64,000 nucleotides of DNA from Streptomyces fumigatiscleroticus (GCF_014647975.1 NZ_BMQF01000017.1:62001-126000), one strand, 5' to 3'. Positions 24,446-33,729 are shown, counted from the stretch's first letter. Made by a program: numbers and translations. Notes: generated by a model not told the origin, from the sequence alone.

Positions 24446-26278
24446 ATGACGAACCACAGCGAAACGACGGGCTCCTCCGGGAACGGCGACCTCACCGGCG
24501 GGGACAGGCCCGCGTCCCCCGAAGCACTCGCCGCCCGCGGCGGGCCCGCGACACCCGAAGAACATCTCGCCCGCGCCGCCCGGAGCGAGCAGGACGGACA
24601 TGACCCGTGTGCCGAGCCCCCCGACCCGGCGGACCACGCCCCCCACCCCGCCTGTCACGGCACCGGCGACCCGCACCAGATCACCCTGCGCAGCCCGGCG
24701 GAACTGGCCGACGCCCTCCCGTATCTGCTCGGATACCGCCCCGAGGACAGCATCGTCCTGGTGGCGCTGCACGACAGGAACGACCGCGGCCACTTCGGCG
24801 GCAGGGCCCGGCTCGGCATCCCCGCCAGCACGGACGACTGGCCGTCCGCGGCCCGGCAACTGGCCCACGGACTCGTCACCGGCAGCGAGCGCCGGGACGC
24901 CCGTCCCGAGCGGATGGTCGCCTACCTCTGCCAGGAACCGTCCGAGGGCGAGACGGGCCGCCAGGTCATGGAACGGCTCCGCCCGCTGGCCCAGCGGCTG
25001 CGCGTGGAGTGCGGCACCCTCGACGTTCCGGTGATCGAGGCGCTGTGCGTCTCCGACGGCCGCTTCTGGTCGTACTGCTGCGTCAACGAGGTCTGCTGTC
25101 CGGCCGAGGGCACGCCGATGGGGCTGCCCGGCACCTCGGTGCTCGCCGCCGCTGCCGCCTACGCCGGAATCCAGGTGCGCGGCACGCTGCGCGAGCTGCG
25201 GGCCCGGCTGCTTCCCTGGGAGAACGCTGCCGCCCTGGAGCAGGAGACCGCTCTGGACACCGCCGGCATGTCGCTGGTCTCCAGGATCCTCGACACGGAC
25301 AGCCGCGCGGGCGTGGCCGAGGAGACACTGACGCTGGCCGGGAGGATCCTGCGCCGCCTCGCCGAGGCCCCACCCGTCTCCGGCACCCTCACGGCGGACC
25401 TCCGCGACGACGAGCTGATCACACACGACGAGGCCGCCACCCTGATCCTCGGCCTCCAGGACCGCACGACCCGCGACCGCGCGGCCGAGTGGATGGAGGG
25501 CGACGAGGCCGCCCCCGCCCTCCGGCTCTGGCGAGCCCTGGCCCGGCGCTGCGTCGGACCGTACGGCGAGCACGCCGCGGCACCGCTCACCCTGACCGGC
25601 TGGGTCGCCTGGTCCACCGGCGACGAGCTGGAGGCCCGCGAAGCACTCGCCATGGCCCTGGGCGCGGACCCCGACTATCTCTTCGCGCGCCTCCTGCACC
25701 AGGCGTGCAACGAGGGCCTCGATGCCGAATCCGTGCGCCGCTGCCTGCGCACGGAGCGCCGGGAGCGGAAGCAGGCGGGAACCGACGGGCCGGGGAACGG
25801 CCGGCCCGGACCGGCGCGGCGCCGCGACACGGATGCGGTGGACACGGATGCCCTGGACACGGATGTCGTCGACACGGGCGTCGTGGAGGCGCCGGAGCAC
25901 CGGGGCGAGGCCGCGGAGAGCCCGTGCGAGGGGGCCGACGGAACGGCGGCACGGCGAGGCGGGGGCTCAGAGGGGCCGGCCGAACGGAGCCCGGCCGAGG
26001 CGGCGGTGGAGACCGGGGCCGCTTCCCGTCGTCGACGCCGTACGCGTTCCGCCCGTGCCGCCGCCGATGACGCCGCCCCCGGTGCGAAGGGTCGGGGCGC
26101 GCGGCCCGGCCCGGGCGTCTCCCCTCGGCGTGCCCCGGCCGGCAGCACACGCCCCGAGAGCATGCGGACCGGTCGCACCCGTGCGCGTACGTCCGTCAGG
26201 GCAACCGCGCGCCGCCACGGGACCACCTGTGCGGGAGACGTGCGCCCGCCGGGTCCCGGAGCCGAGGGACGGCAGTGA
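24446..26278 (+). CDS. DUF4192 domain protein with long low-complexity tail
   Basis: 610 residues. The DUF4192 domain spans about 75-430, opening with ITLRSPAELADALPYLLGYRPEDSIVLVAL split by the usual spacing (LLGYRP and DSIVLVAL are the recognisable pieces) and ending with the TPR-like LARRCVGPYGEHAAAPLTL and WSTGDELEAREALAMAL segments. The domain is common in actinobacteria and has no known function. Residues about 430-610 are low complexity, including an alternating DTDAV/DTDAL/DTDVV stretch near 475 and then Arg/Ala/Pro-rich sequence; coding to the stop at 26278 is therefore less certain than the domain. Divergent from recQ. Confidence 0.78.
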   Translation: MTNHSETTGSSGNGDLTGGDRPASPEALAARGGPATPEEHLARAARSEQDGHDPCAEPPDPADHAPHPACHGTGDPHQITLRSPAELADALPYLLGYRPEDSIVLVALHDRNDRGHFGGRARLGIPASTDDWPSAARQLAHGLVTGSERRDARPERMVAYLCQEPSEGETGRQVMERLRPLAQRLRVECGTLDVPVIEALCVSDGRFWSYCCVNEVCCPAEGTPMGLPGTSVLAAAAAYAGIQVRGTLRELRARLLPWENAAALEQETALDTAGMSLVSRILDTDSRAGVAEETLTLAGRILRRLAEAPPVSGTLTADLRDDELITHDEAATLILGLQDRTTRDRAAEWMEGDEAAPALRLWRALARRCVGPYGEHAAAPLTLTGWVAWSTGDELEAREALAMALGADPDYLFARLLHQACNEGLDAESVRRCLRTERRERKQAGTDGPGNGRPGPARRRDTDAVDTDALDTDVVDTGVVEAPEHRGEAAESPCEGADGTAARRGGGSEGPAERSPAEAAVETGAASRRRRRTRSARAAADDAAPGAKGRGARPGPGVSPRRAPAGSTRPESMRTGRTRARTSVRATARRHGTTCAGDVRPPGPGAEGRQ

Positions 26279-26679
26279 GCGGTACCGGGGGACGGCGCCT
26301 GCCGGCCTGTGCCCCGTCGGCCACCGGTGTGATCCGCGCCTCGGCGCACGTACGGCCCGAGCGGTCGGGTGCGGGGCCCTGCCGGCGACTCCGGAACGGG
26401 AGTCCGGCCGCCGCACCGCCGTCCGGCCGAGGGCGCCCGGCTCACTCCGGCGGCGGTCATGGTGCCGGCTGCTGCGACAGTGCTTCGCGCGCCGGTCGCC
26501 GTCCGCGCGGGTCACCCGGGTGCGGGCGTTACCAGGAGGCCGTCCGCTCCGTTCACCTGAGTGGCGGAACGTCTGGACGGGGCGTGCCGCCGCACCGTCC
26601 ACGCTGCCCACGCTCCGCCGAAGTCCTCATCCGGCGCCGCTCACGTCCGAGGCGCACAGAGCGCAGAGGAAGCCCCCTC
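26279..26679. other. gap before the debranching-like gene
   Basis: About 400 bases. The frame of the next gene is open back to a GTG at 26275 that overlaps the DUF4192 stop, but this would add 135 residues of Arg/Pro-rich sequence with no family signal, so it is treated as untranslated. Confidence 0.4.
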
Positions 26680-28935
26680 ATGCACCAGCCGACCCCGCCC
26701 TACGCCGCCGCCGACTTCACCTCGGGCGGGGCTGCGCCTCCCTTCGAGCGCGGCACCGGCCAGCGGCCTCCGGGGTGTGCCGACCGCGGCGAGCCGCAGT
26801 TCCCGAACGACGCCGGGTCCGTCCTGGGGGCCTTGGACCGGGACGCGCGCCGCCCCTCGTCGGCCGGCCAGGAACGGTTCGCCCTTCCGCCGTCGCCGGG
26901 CCGTCCTCCCGCATCACCGCCCGCCGGCCAGGACTTCCACCCCCCGCCCGCCCTCGCGGTCTCCCCTCGGCCCGCTCCCCGCCGGGTCGCCGACCTGCCG
27001 CCCGCGCACACCGCCATGGTGTGCGTCGCCCTCCCCGGACTCGCCATCTCCTCGGAAGAGGGCCAGTTGACCGGTCAGGGACTGGAAGGCGTCTACCGAG
27101 CGGGCCGCCGGCTGCTCTCCCGGTGCCGGCTCAGGGTCGCCGGACGGGAGCCGGTGGCGGTCCAGGCACGGCTGACCGGCGCGGACCGTGCCCGCTTCGT
27201 CGCGACGCTGCACACCGCCGCCCCAGCGGGACCGGACCCGGACGTCGTGATCGAGCGAACCCGTCACGCGGACGGTCGTGAACGGATCACGCTGCACAGC
27301 ACGGCCCCCCACCCGCTGCGCCTGCCGGTCGAAGTGGCACTCGGCACGGACCTGGCCGCTCTCGGCGCGATCGCGTCCGGCAACGCGGGACCCGAACTGC
27401 CCGCCAGCGTCCACGACTCCGGCCTGCGCTGGTCCTGCGCCGGCCGCAGCGCGGCGGTCACGGCCGATCCGCCACCCGCTGACGCGCTGGCCTCCGCGGG
27501 ACTGCTGCGGTGGGAGTTCCTGCTGCCTCCCCGCGGCAGCACGAGCGTGGAACTCCGGGTGCGGCCGGACGGCGCGGGACCCGTCCGGGCCGTGGGCCGC
27601 GCGGCGACCAGCCCGCTGGCCACCGCCCGCGCGGCGGGCGACGATCCCGGAGTCTCCGCACTTTTGCGGACGAGCATCGAGGATCTCCAGGCTCTGCTGC
27701 TGCGCGACCCCGCGCACCCCACCGACACCCATCTCGCGGCCGGAGCGCCCTGGCGCTGCGGGCTGGCCCCCGCCGAGGCACTGGCCGCGGCCCGCATGAC
27801 GCTGCCTCTCGGCACCCGCCTGGCGGCGGGCACCCTGCGCACCCTCGCCCGTACACAGGCGTCCGGACCGGGGCCGCGCTCCGGCATGCTCCGCGGGCCG
27901 CGCCGGGACGCGGGCCCCCATCTGCCGCCCGTCTGCACCGGCACGGAGGCCACTCTGCTCTTCCCCGTTCTCCTCGCCGAGGCCCGCCGCTGGGGGCTCG
28001 GCGAACAGGAGACGGAGCAACTGCTGCCGGCGGCCGAGCGCTGTCTGACCTGGCTGCGGACCACCGTCGGCGACGGTACGTATCTGAGCGACCCCTACCC
28101 CGGCGGTCCCGTCCGCTGCGAGACGCAGGCCCACGCGCACCGGGCCGCCCTGCTCGGCGCCGACCTGCTCAGCGCCTGCGGCAGACCGGGGGGCGACGGC
28201 CTGCGTGAGTGGGCCGGGGAACTGCGGACGGCGTTCCATGAGGATTTCTGGATCGACGACCCGGGCGGCGGCCGGCCCGCGGTCGCCCGCGCCCCGGGCG
28301 GACGCCTCGTCCCGCACCTGGGCGCCTTCGCCGCCCACCTGCTGGACACCGGTCTGCTGGGTGGCGGAGCGCAGGCGCCCGGCCTGCTCGACAAGGTCCG
28401 GACCGAACATCTCGCCCGGCTCCTCGGCGGCCCGGCCATGGACTCGGGCTGGGGCCTGCGCGGACTCGGTGCGAAGGAGGCGGGGTACAACCCGTTCGGT
28501 CACCGCACCGGCGCCGTGCTCGTCCGGGAGACGGCGGTCGCCGTCGCGGGCCTGGCCGCCGCCGGCTACGAGAGGGAGGCGAGTTCGCTGCTGCGGGGCG
28601 TACTGGCGGCAGCCGGGACGTTCGGTCACCGGCTGCCCGAGATGTACGCGGGGGAGCAGCGCACGGACGGTGGTGCACCCCTGCCGCACCCAGCGGCCTG
28701 CCGTCCCGCGGCCACGGCGGCAGCCGCCGGCGTCCAGTTGCTCACCACGCTCGCGGGAATCCGCCCCGACGCCCCGGCCGGGACGGTCATACTGCGGCCC
28801 CTGCGCAGCGCGCCCCTGGGAGAGATCGGGCTGACCGGACTGCGGGTCGCCGGCGCACCCTTCTCCGTACGGGTCAGCCGCCTCGGCCTCGCCATGGTCG
28901 AGGAGGCGGCCGACGGACTGCAACTGGGAGCCTGA
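26680..28935 (+). CDS. glycogen debranching enzyme-like protein (GDE N-terminal and six-hairpin glycosidase domains)
   Basis: 751 residues from ATG 26680, with GAGGAAG about 8 nt upstream. Residues 1-105 are Pro-rich and disordered. Residues about 110-330 match the N-terminal beta domain of glycogen debranching proteins (SEEGQLTGQGLEGVYRAGRR, LRWEFLLPPRGS). Residues about 340-740 are helical, like an amylo-alpha-1,6-glucosidase (alpha/alpha)6 barrel: RCETQAHAHRAALLGADLL, NPFGHRTGAVLVRETA, LPEMYAGEQ and PHPAACRPAATAAAAG. The last replaces the family's usual SPQAW-type motif, so activity may be altered or lost. Probably cytoplasmic. The substrate is not shown. Confidence 0.8.
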   Translation: MHQPTPPYAAADFTSGGAAPPFERGTGQRPPGCADRGEPQFPNDAGSVLGALDRDARRPSSAGQERFALPPSPGRPPASPPAGQDFHPPPALAVSPRPAPRRVADLPPAHTAMVCVALPGLAISSEEGQLTGQGLEGVYRAGRRLLSRCRLRVAGREPVAVQARLTGADRARFVATLHTAAPAGPDPDVVIERTRHADGRERITLHSTAPHPLRLPVEVALGTDLAALGAIASGNAGPELPASVHDSGLRWSCAGRSAAVTADPPPADALASAGLLRWEFLLPPRGSTSVELRVRPDGAGPVRAVGRAATSPLATARAAGDDPGVSALLRTSIEDLQALLLRDPAHPTDTHLAAGAPWRCGLAPAEALAAARMTLPLGTRLAAGTLRTLARTQASGPGPRSGMLRGPRRDAGPHLPPVCTGTEATLLFPVLLAEARRWGLGEQETEQLLPAAERCLTWLRTTVGDGTYLSDPYPGGPVRCETQAHAHRAALLGADLLSACGRPGGDGLREWAGELRTAFHEDFWIDDPGGGRPAVARAPGGRLVPHLGAFAAHLLDTGLLGGGAQAPGLLDKVRTEHLARLLGGPAMDSGWGLRGLGAKEAGYNPFGHRTGAVLVRETAVAVAGLAAAGYEREASSLLRGVLAAAGTFGHRLPEMYAGEQRTDGGAPLPHPAACRPAATAAAAGVQLLTTLAGIRPDAPAGTVILRPLRSAPLGEIGLTGLRVAGAPFSVRVSRLGLAMVEEAADGLQLGA

Positions 28936-29036
28936 CCAGGCATGACGCATCCGCACGACGAACGGGAACAGGCGATGGGGCCGATACCGGACCAGAGGGG
29001 ACCAGCCATTGAAGCGGCCGACGGAAGGAGTGTTTA

Positions 29037-29051
29037 TCGTCAGGAAGACGA
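29037..29051. promoter_or_regulatory. dyad TCGTC-AGGAA-GACGA before the NUDIX gene
   Basis: 5-bp inverted repeat lying directly upstream of the -10 hexamer; placed as an autoregulatory operator would be. The binding protein is not known. Confidence 0.4.
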
Positions 29052-29052
29052 C

Positions 29053-29058
29053 TATGAT
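29053..29058 (+). promoter_or_regulatory. -10 element, leaderless NUDIX gene
   Basis: TATGAT ends 6 nt before ATG 29065. GTGTTT at 29030-29035 gives a 17-bp-spaced -35 of poor quality. Predicted leaderless. Confidence 0.5.
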
Positions 29059-29064
29059 CGCCGC

Positions 29065-29823
29065 ATGCCCTACGACCCGTCAGCCTTTCCGCCCTTCGCC
29101 GTCACCGTGGACCTGGTCGTGCTGACCGTGCGCCGCCACTCCCTGTGCGCGCTGGCGGTGCGCAGGGGCGAGCCGCCGTTCCCGGGGCGCTGGGCGCTGC
29201 CCGGCGGCTTCGTGCGGGCCGACGAGGATCTGGCGCAGGCGGCCGCACGCGAGCTGTCCGAGGAGACCGGACTGCGCGTGCACGACCCGTCCGTTCCCGC
29301 CCAGGACAACGGAGCCCACCTGGAGCAGCTCGCGACGTACGGCGACCCCAAGCGGGATCCCCGGATGCGGGTGGTCAGCGTCGCCCACCTCGCCCTCGCG
29401 CCCGACCTGCCCGCGCCCCGGGCGGGCGGCGACGCCAGCAACGCCCGCTGGGCGCCGGTCGAGGAACTGCTGCAACAGGGCGGTTACGGGCGTGACGGCG
29501 AGCCGGTGGCACCGCTCGCCTTCGACCACGCCCAGATCCTGGCCGACGGCGTGGAGCGGGCCCGCTCGAAGATCGAGTACTCGTCGCTGGCGACGGCGTT
29601 CTGCCCGCCCGAGTTCACCGTCGGCGAGCTGCGCCGTGTCTACGAGGCCGTGTGGGGCGTGGCCCTCGACCCGCGCAACTTCCATCGCAAGGTCACCGGC
29701 ACGCCGGGGTTCCTCGTCCCCACCGGCGGCACGACCACGCGCCAGGGCGGCCGCCCGGCCCAGCTCTTCCGTGCCGGCGGTGCCACGCTGCTCAACCCCC
29801 CGATGCTCCGCCCCGAGGTGTGA
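29065..29823 (+). CDS. NUDIX hydrolase with C-terminal winged helix (NrtR-like)
   Basis: 252 residues from ATG 29065; an ATG at 28942 would add 41 charged residues without family match. The Nudix box is complete at residues 48-70 (G-x5-E-x7-RE-L-x-EE-x-GL, GGFVRADEDL...RELSEETGL). Residues about 165-250 form a winged-helix-like tail (FTVGELRRVYEAVWG, DPRNFHRKVTGTPGFL), the architecture of NrtR, which represses NAD-metabolism genes and binds ADP-ribose. No NAD gene is adjacent, so either a hydrolase or a regulator is possible. The dyad at 29037-29051 favours autoregulation. Confidence 0.85.
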   Translation: MPYDPSAFPPFAVTVDLVVLTVRRHSLCALAVRRGEPPFPGRWALPGGFVRADEDLAQAAARELSEETGLRVHDPSVPAQDNGAHLEQLATYGDPKRDPRMRVVSVAHLALAPDLPAPRAGGDASNARWAPVEELLQQGGYGRDGEPVAPLAFDHAQILADGVERARSKIEYSSLATAFCPPEFTVGELRRVYEAVWGVALDPRNFHRKVTGTPGFLVPTGGTTTRQGGRPAQLFRAGGATLLNPPMLRPEV

Positions 29824-30023
29824 TGCCGAAGCCCCGGACCGCCGTCGGCCCGCACACCCTCCGGCGACCGGCACCGGAGCAGCGCCATCGCACCGGGGTC
29901 GCGCCCGCGGACCCGGCGGCACCTCCCGACCGGCTGCGGGAGGAACGCCGCACGGCTGTCGGCAGGGGCCGGTCACCTGGTGCGAACAGCCCACAGGGTT
30001 CCCGAAAAAACGGACATAGCGCG

Positions 30024-30029
30024 TTATCT
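30024..30029 (+). promoter_or_regulatory. -10-like element, leaderless ABC gene
   Basis: TTATCT ends 7 nt before the GTG at 30037; no Shine-Dalgarno precedes the start. Confidence 0.4.
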
Positions 30030-30036
30030 TGCTGCG

Positions 30037-32430
30037 GTGATCCAGGCTTTCGGATTGACCAGCAACGCCCGCAAAGAGCTACCGCCCGTCGTCGACGACG
30101 TGTCCTTCGAGGCGTGCGCGGGTCGTGTCACCGCACTGCTGGGGGCGCCGGGTGCGGGCAAGACGACGGCGCTCGGACTCATGCTCGAACTCCAACCCGG
30201 CCGCGGAATCACCTACTTCAGGGGCCGTCCGCTGCACCGCATGGCGCATCCGTCGCGCGAGGTCGGTGTGGTGCTGGGCGACGTTCCGGGTCACCCGGCC
30301 CGCACGGTCCGGGGCCATCTCCGCATGCTGTGCGCCGCCGTCGGCGTCCCTTCCCGGCGTGCCGACGAAGTCCTCGAGGCGGTCGGACTGGTGAGCCTGC
30401 GCGACGAACGTGTCGGCACCCTGTCGCGCGGTATGGACCGGCGCCTCGGCCTGGCCTGCGCTCTGCTGGCCGACCCGCACACCCTCGTCCTCGACGATCC
30501 GGCCCACGAGCTCTGCGCCCGCGAGAGCCGCTGGCTGCACGACACGCTGCGCGCACACGCGGCCCAGGGGGGCACGGTGCTGTTCACCACGGCCGACCCC
30601 AAGGAGGCCGCGCGCGCCGCCGACCGCGTCGTCACCCTGGAACAGGGCAAGGTCGTCGCCGACCAGGAGGCCGTGGAGTTCGCCCGCACCCGGTTGCGTC
30701 CGCGCGTCGCCGTCCGCAGCCCGCACGCGGCCCGGCTCGCCGCTCTCCTCGCCAAGGACGCCCGCACGGCCCGGCGTTCCGTCGAGGTCGTCCGCGAGAA
30801 CGGCAATCGCCTGCTCGTCTTCGGCAGTACCTGCGCAGACGTCGGCGACATGGCCTTCCGCCACGGCATTGTCGTCCACCAACTCGCCGACGAGGCAGGA
30901 GACATGGGCGTGGACACGGTCGCCCCCCGCCCCGGAGAGCAGCATGCCGCCCGTGACACCGATCAGGCCGGGGACGGCCACGGTACGGACCTGTGGCAGC
31001 CGCCCGATGTGCTCCGCAGGCCGCCGGACGCCCGGAGCCGGCCGACGGAGGCGTGGCGAGAGCCGGCCGCCGTGTCGGGACCGGCCTCCGCCACCGACCG
31101 GACGCCCGGGACGCACCCGTCCTCGGCCACGGCAGGCGAGCTGCCCGGCAACGCGCCGCACCCGCCCGCTGCCGCCCCGCGTCCACCCGCCGGTGAGCCG
31201 TTTCCGACCGTCACCGGTCCGTGTCCGCCCGCCGGTGAGCCGAAGCGTGCCGACGACGAGCCGCGCCCGTCCGCCGCACACCCGCTCCCAGCCGCCGGTG
31301 GGTCCGAGTCCCAGGGCGATGAGCCCGTCCCGTCCGCCGTCAGCGACGTATCCCCGCCCGTTGATGAACGAGCGCCCCGTACCGAGGGATCATGCCGCCT
31401 CGCGGCCGGACCGCACCTTTCCACCGCGGAAGCGTCGCCCGCCGCCGGACGACCCGAGCCTCCGGCCGTCCTCCCGCAGCCGGCGGAGCCGCCGACCGCC
31501 CCCGCCGGCGTGCCCGCTCCCGGCACCCCCGGCGACTCCGTTCCCGCCGACTCCGTCCCCGGCGCCCGGCAGGGACGGCACGCGGGTGCTCTCCACCCCG
31601 CCGAGGCCCGCACGCCCGGAACCCCCTCCGCGCTCCCGCCTCCCATCTCCGTCCGCTCCGCCCCCAGCCCCCTCCGTCCGCTCCGCTACGAGATCCGCCG
31701 CGCCGCCGGTACCGGTACGGGGATCCTCACCGGGGCCGCCGTGCTCCTCGCGTCCGCCCTCACCGCCGTACTCCTGGCCCGGATCGGACACACCCCGCAG
31801 CCGCGCCTGCTGGCCGCCTGGCCGCGGGAACTGCCTCTGCCGCCCGCGGCGCTCGGCGCCGGACTGCTCGGCGCGCTCGCGTTCGGCGACGAGTTCCGCC
31901 ACCCCGCCCTGGCGGCGGACCGCGGCACGGTGCCCCGTCGGCTGGGGCTGCTGACCGCCAAACTCCTCGTCTCCGCGGCCACCGCGCTGCTGCTGGCCGT
32001 CCTCACGGTGGGCTGCGACACCGAAGTGCTCCATCTGTTCTACGGACGGGAGCTCGCGAAGGTTCCCGCCGACTGGCTCCCGCTGAGCGCCGGTTGGCTC
32101 GGGCTCGTGGTCGGGTGTGCCTGGGCCGGAGTGCTGGCCGCGGGTCTCTTCCGGTCCATCACGGCCGGGCTGGCCGCGGTGGTCGCCGTACCCGTCCTCG
32201 TCGTACCTGTGGTGCGGAAGGTCTGGGAGGGCCCGTCCGTGCGGTCCGCGGCCGGGCTTCCCCTGCGGCTGCGCGAGGTCTTTCCGATGCAGTGGCCCTT
32301 CGGAGGGGAGCGTTACGTCACCGTCGCGCTGCGTGTGGTCGGCCAACCCGTGGGCAGCGCAATGACATTGTCGCTGACCGCGCTGCTCTGCGCATATCTG
32401 CTGATGACCCTGCGTGGCAGGGTCCGATGA
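30037..32430 (+). CDS. ABC transporter-like fusion: degenerate ATPase, Pro-rich linker, membrane domain
   Basis: 797 residues from GTG 30037. Residues 1-230 are an ABC ATPase: Walker A GAPGAGKTT at 36-44 and signature LSRGM at 129-133. Walker B reads LVLDDPAHEL (153-154), so the catalytic Glu is Asp, and the H-loop reads TTADPKE (184-190) with no His. Residues about 290-545 are a Pro/Ala/Ser-rich linker with short repeats such as PAGEP. Residues about 550-797 hold about six membrane helices like an ABC-2 permease. The fusion order and the degenerate ATPase suggest slow or no ATP hydrolysis, or a half-transporter with a regulatory role. It lies 162 bp upstream of whiH in the same direction. 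Substrate unknown. Confidence 0.82.
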   Translation: MIQAFGLTSNARKELPPVVDDVSFEACAGRVTALLGAPGAGKTTALGLMLELQPGRGITYFRGRPLHRMAHPSREVGVVLGDVPGHPARTVRGHLRMLCAAVGVPSRRADEVLEAVGLVSLRDERVGTLSRGMDRRLGLACALLADPHTLVLDDPAHELCARESRWLHDTLRAHAAQGGTVLFTTADPKEAARAADRVVTLEQGKVVADQEAVEFARTRLRPRVAVRSPHAARLAALLAKDARTARRSVEVVRENGNRLLVFGSTCADVGDMAFRHGIVVHQLADEAGDMGVDTVAPRPGEQHAARDTDQAGDGHGTDLWQPPDVLRRPPDARSRPTEAWREPAAVSGPASATDRTPGTHPSSATAGELPGNAPHPPAAAPRPPAGEPFPTVTGPCPPAGEPKRADDEPRPSAAHPLPAAGGSESQGDEPVPSAVSDVSPPVDERAPRTEGSCRLAAGPHLSTAEASPAAGRPEPPAVLPQPAEPPTAPAGVPAPGTPGDSVPADSVPGARQGRHAGALHPAEARTPGTPSALPPPISVRSAPSPLRPLRYEIRRAAGTGTGILTGAAVLLASALTAVLLARIGHTPQPRLLAAWPRELPLPPAALGAGLLGALAFGDEFRHPALAADRGTVPRRLGLLTAKLLVSAATALLLAVLTVGCDTEVLHLFYGRELAKVPADWLPLSAGWLGLVVGCAWAGVLAAGLFRSITAGLAAVVAVPVLVVPVVRKVWEGPSVRSAAGLPLRLREVFPMQWPFGGERYVTVALRVVGQPVGSAMTLSLTALLCAYLLMTLRGRVR

Positions 32431-32491
32431 GGAGGGCCCGCGCGCTTCCGGTCCGGCTGTGTGCGCAACTCCCCGCGGAAAGCCCATTTCT

Positions 32492-32500
32492 TTCCGATAA
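32492..32500 (+). promoter_or_regulatory. candidate sigma-WhiG -10 element for whiH
   Basis: TTCCGATAA matches the sigma-WhiG/FliA-type -10 (GCCGATAA) at 7 of 8 positions. whiH is a known sigma-WhiG target in Streptomyces coelicolor. No TAAA-type -35 is seen at 15-16 bp upstream, so support is partial. Confidence 0.55.
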
Positions 32501-32592
32501 GGCGTCAATTGCGACGGGGTGAGCGATCACCCTTTCGTGTGCTTTTCACCAAAGACCTCAAGGGAGTTGGGGACGGCGCCGACAAAGGACTC

Positions 32593-33480
32593 GTGAGTAC
32601 CCTTGCGCACACCATGATGACCGCCGCCCGCTCCGCAGAGACCGGCCTCGCGAACCCGGGCGAACTCGACCGCTACCCCTATGCCGAGGCGCCTGGCGTC
32701 GACCGTGTCGGTGCCCCCGCCTGGGACGGCGCGGAGCCGGAGCTGGGCCGCGTGGGCCGGCGTGCCGCGGGCAGCCGCGGCCGCGGACTGCACGGGCAAC
32801 TCGTCCAGCAGCTGGGCCAGATGATCGTTTCGGGCGATCTGGGTGCCGACCGCCCGCTGGTACCCGAGGAGATCGGCCAGCGCTTCGAGGTCTCCCGCAC
32901 CGTCGTCCGTGAGTCGCTCCGCGTCCTGGAGGCCAAAGGCCTGGTCAGCGCCCGCCCGAATGTGGGCACGCGCGTGCGTCCCGTCAGTGACTGGAACCTC
33001 CTCGACCCGGACATCATCGAGTGGCGCGCCTTCGGGCCGCAGCGCGACGACCAGCGCCGCGAGCTCAGCGAGCTGCGCTGGACCATCGAGCCGCTCGCCG
33101 CGCGCCTCGCCGCGGGGCACGGGCGCGAGGACGTCCAGCAGCGCCTCGCCGACATGGTCGAGATCATGGGCCATGCCATGGGGCAGGGCGACGCGCTCAC
33201 CTTCTCGCGTGCCGACGCCGAGTTCCACACGCTGCTCATCCAGGTCGCCGGCAACCGCATGCTGGAGCACCTCTCCGGCATCGTCTCCGCGGCCCTCCAG
33301 GTCTCCGGCGGCCCCGTCACGGGCTGTGACCGGCCGAACGACGCGTCCCTGGTGCACCACGGAAGGATCGTCGACGCCCTCGCCGCGGGGGACGGCGCGG
33401 CGGCCGAGGCGGCCATGCGCCAACTGCTCACCGTCCACCCCGAGGTGGAACGCGTCGTGCCCGCCCCGCGGGAACACTGA
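32593..33480 (+). CDS. whiH: sporulation regulator WhiH (GntR/FadR family)
   Basis: 295 residues from GTG 32593, preceded by AAAGGA. An N-terminal extension of about 70 residues precedes the GntR winged helix (residues 75-145: QLVQQLGQMIVSGDLG, EEIGQRFEVSRTVVRESL). The FadR-type C-terminal domain includes DPDIIEWRAF, the FSRADAEFH metal-site pair and HHGRIVDAL. The sequence and position directly before hrdB match WhiH, needed for septation of aerial hyphae into spores in Streptomyces; the effector ligand is unknown. Expression probably depends on sigma-WhiG through the element upstream. A 17-bp-stem hairpin follows the gene. Confidence 0.93.
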   Translation: MSTLAHTMMTAARSAETGLANPGELDRYPYAEAPGVDRVGAPAWDGAEPELGRVGRRAAGSRGRGLHGQLVQQLGQMIVSGDLGADRPLVPEEIGQRFEVSRTVVRESLRVLEAKGLVSARPNVGTRVRPVSDWNLLDPDIIEWRAFGPQRDDQRRELSELRWTIEPLAARLAAGHGREDVQQRLADMVEIMGHAMGQGDALTFSRADAEFHTLLIQVAGNRMLEHLSGIVSAALQVSGGPVTGCDRPNDASLVHHGRIVDALAAGDGAAAEAAMRQLLTVHPEVERVVPAPREH

Positions 33481-33552
33481 GGCGTTCCGCGGGCGGCGCG
33501 GCCGGGGACGCCGGATCCCTCCTATGGCGGTGCCCGGCCGGCGCGCCGTCCC

Positions 33553-33599
33553 CCGTCGGACCCCGCAGAACCGCTCCTGCTCTCTGCGGGGTCCGACGG
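33553..33599 (+). terminator. hairpin terminator after whiH
   Basis: Perfect 17-bp stem: CCGTCGGACCCCGCAGA (33553-33569) with 33583-33599, 13-nt loop. Confidence 0.8.
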
Positions 33600-33729
33600 T
33601 GCGACGGGGTGGCGGGTCCGCCGGAGCAGTCCCGTACAGGTCGGTGGTGACCATTTTCGCCCGCCTTTGACCGCTTCTGATGGCTTATGGGGTGTGACTC
33701 GGGCCACGCGAATTGGGCGTAACGCTCCT

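Noticed and set aside
26275..26679. N-terminal extension of the debranching-like protein from GTG 26275
   Set aside because: Adds about 135 Arg/Pro-rich residues with no homology, and ATG 26680 has a good ribosome site.
33667..33695. Housekeeping promoter of hrdB starting at TTGACC
   Set aside because: The region 17-18 bp downstream (GGGTGT) does not fit a -10; left as unproven.
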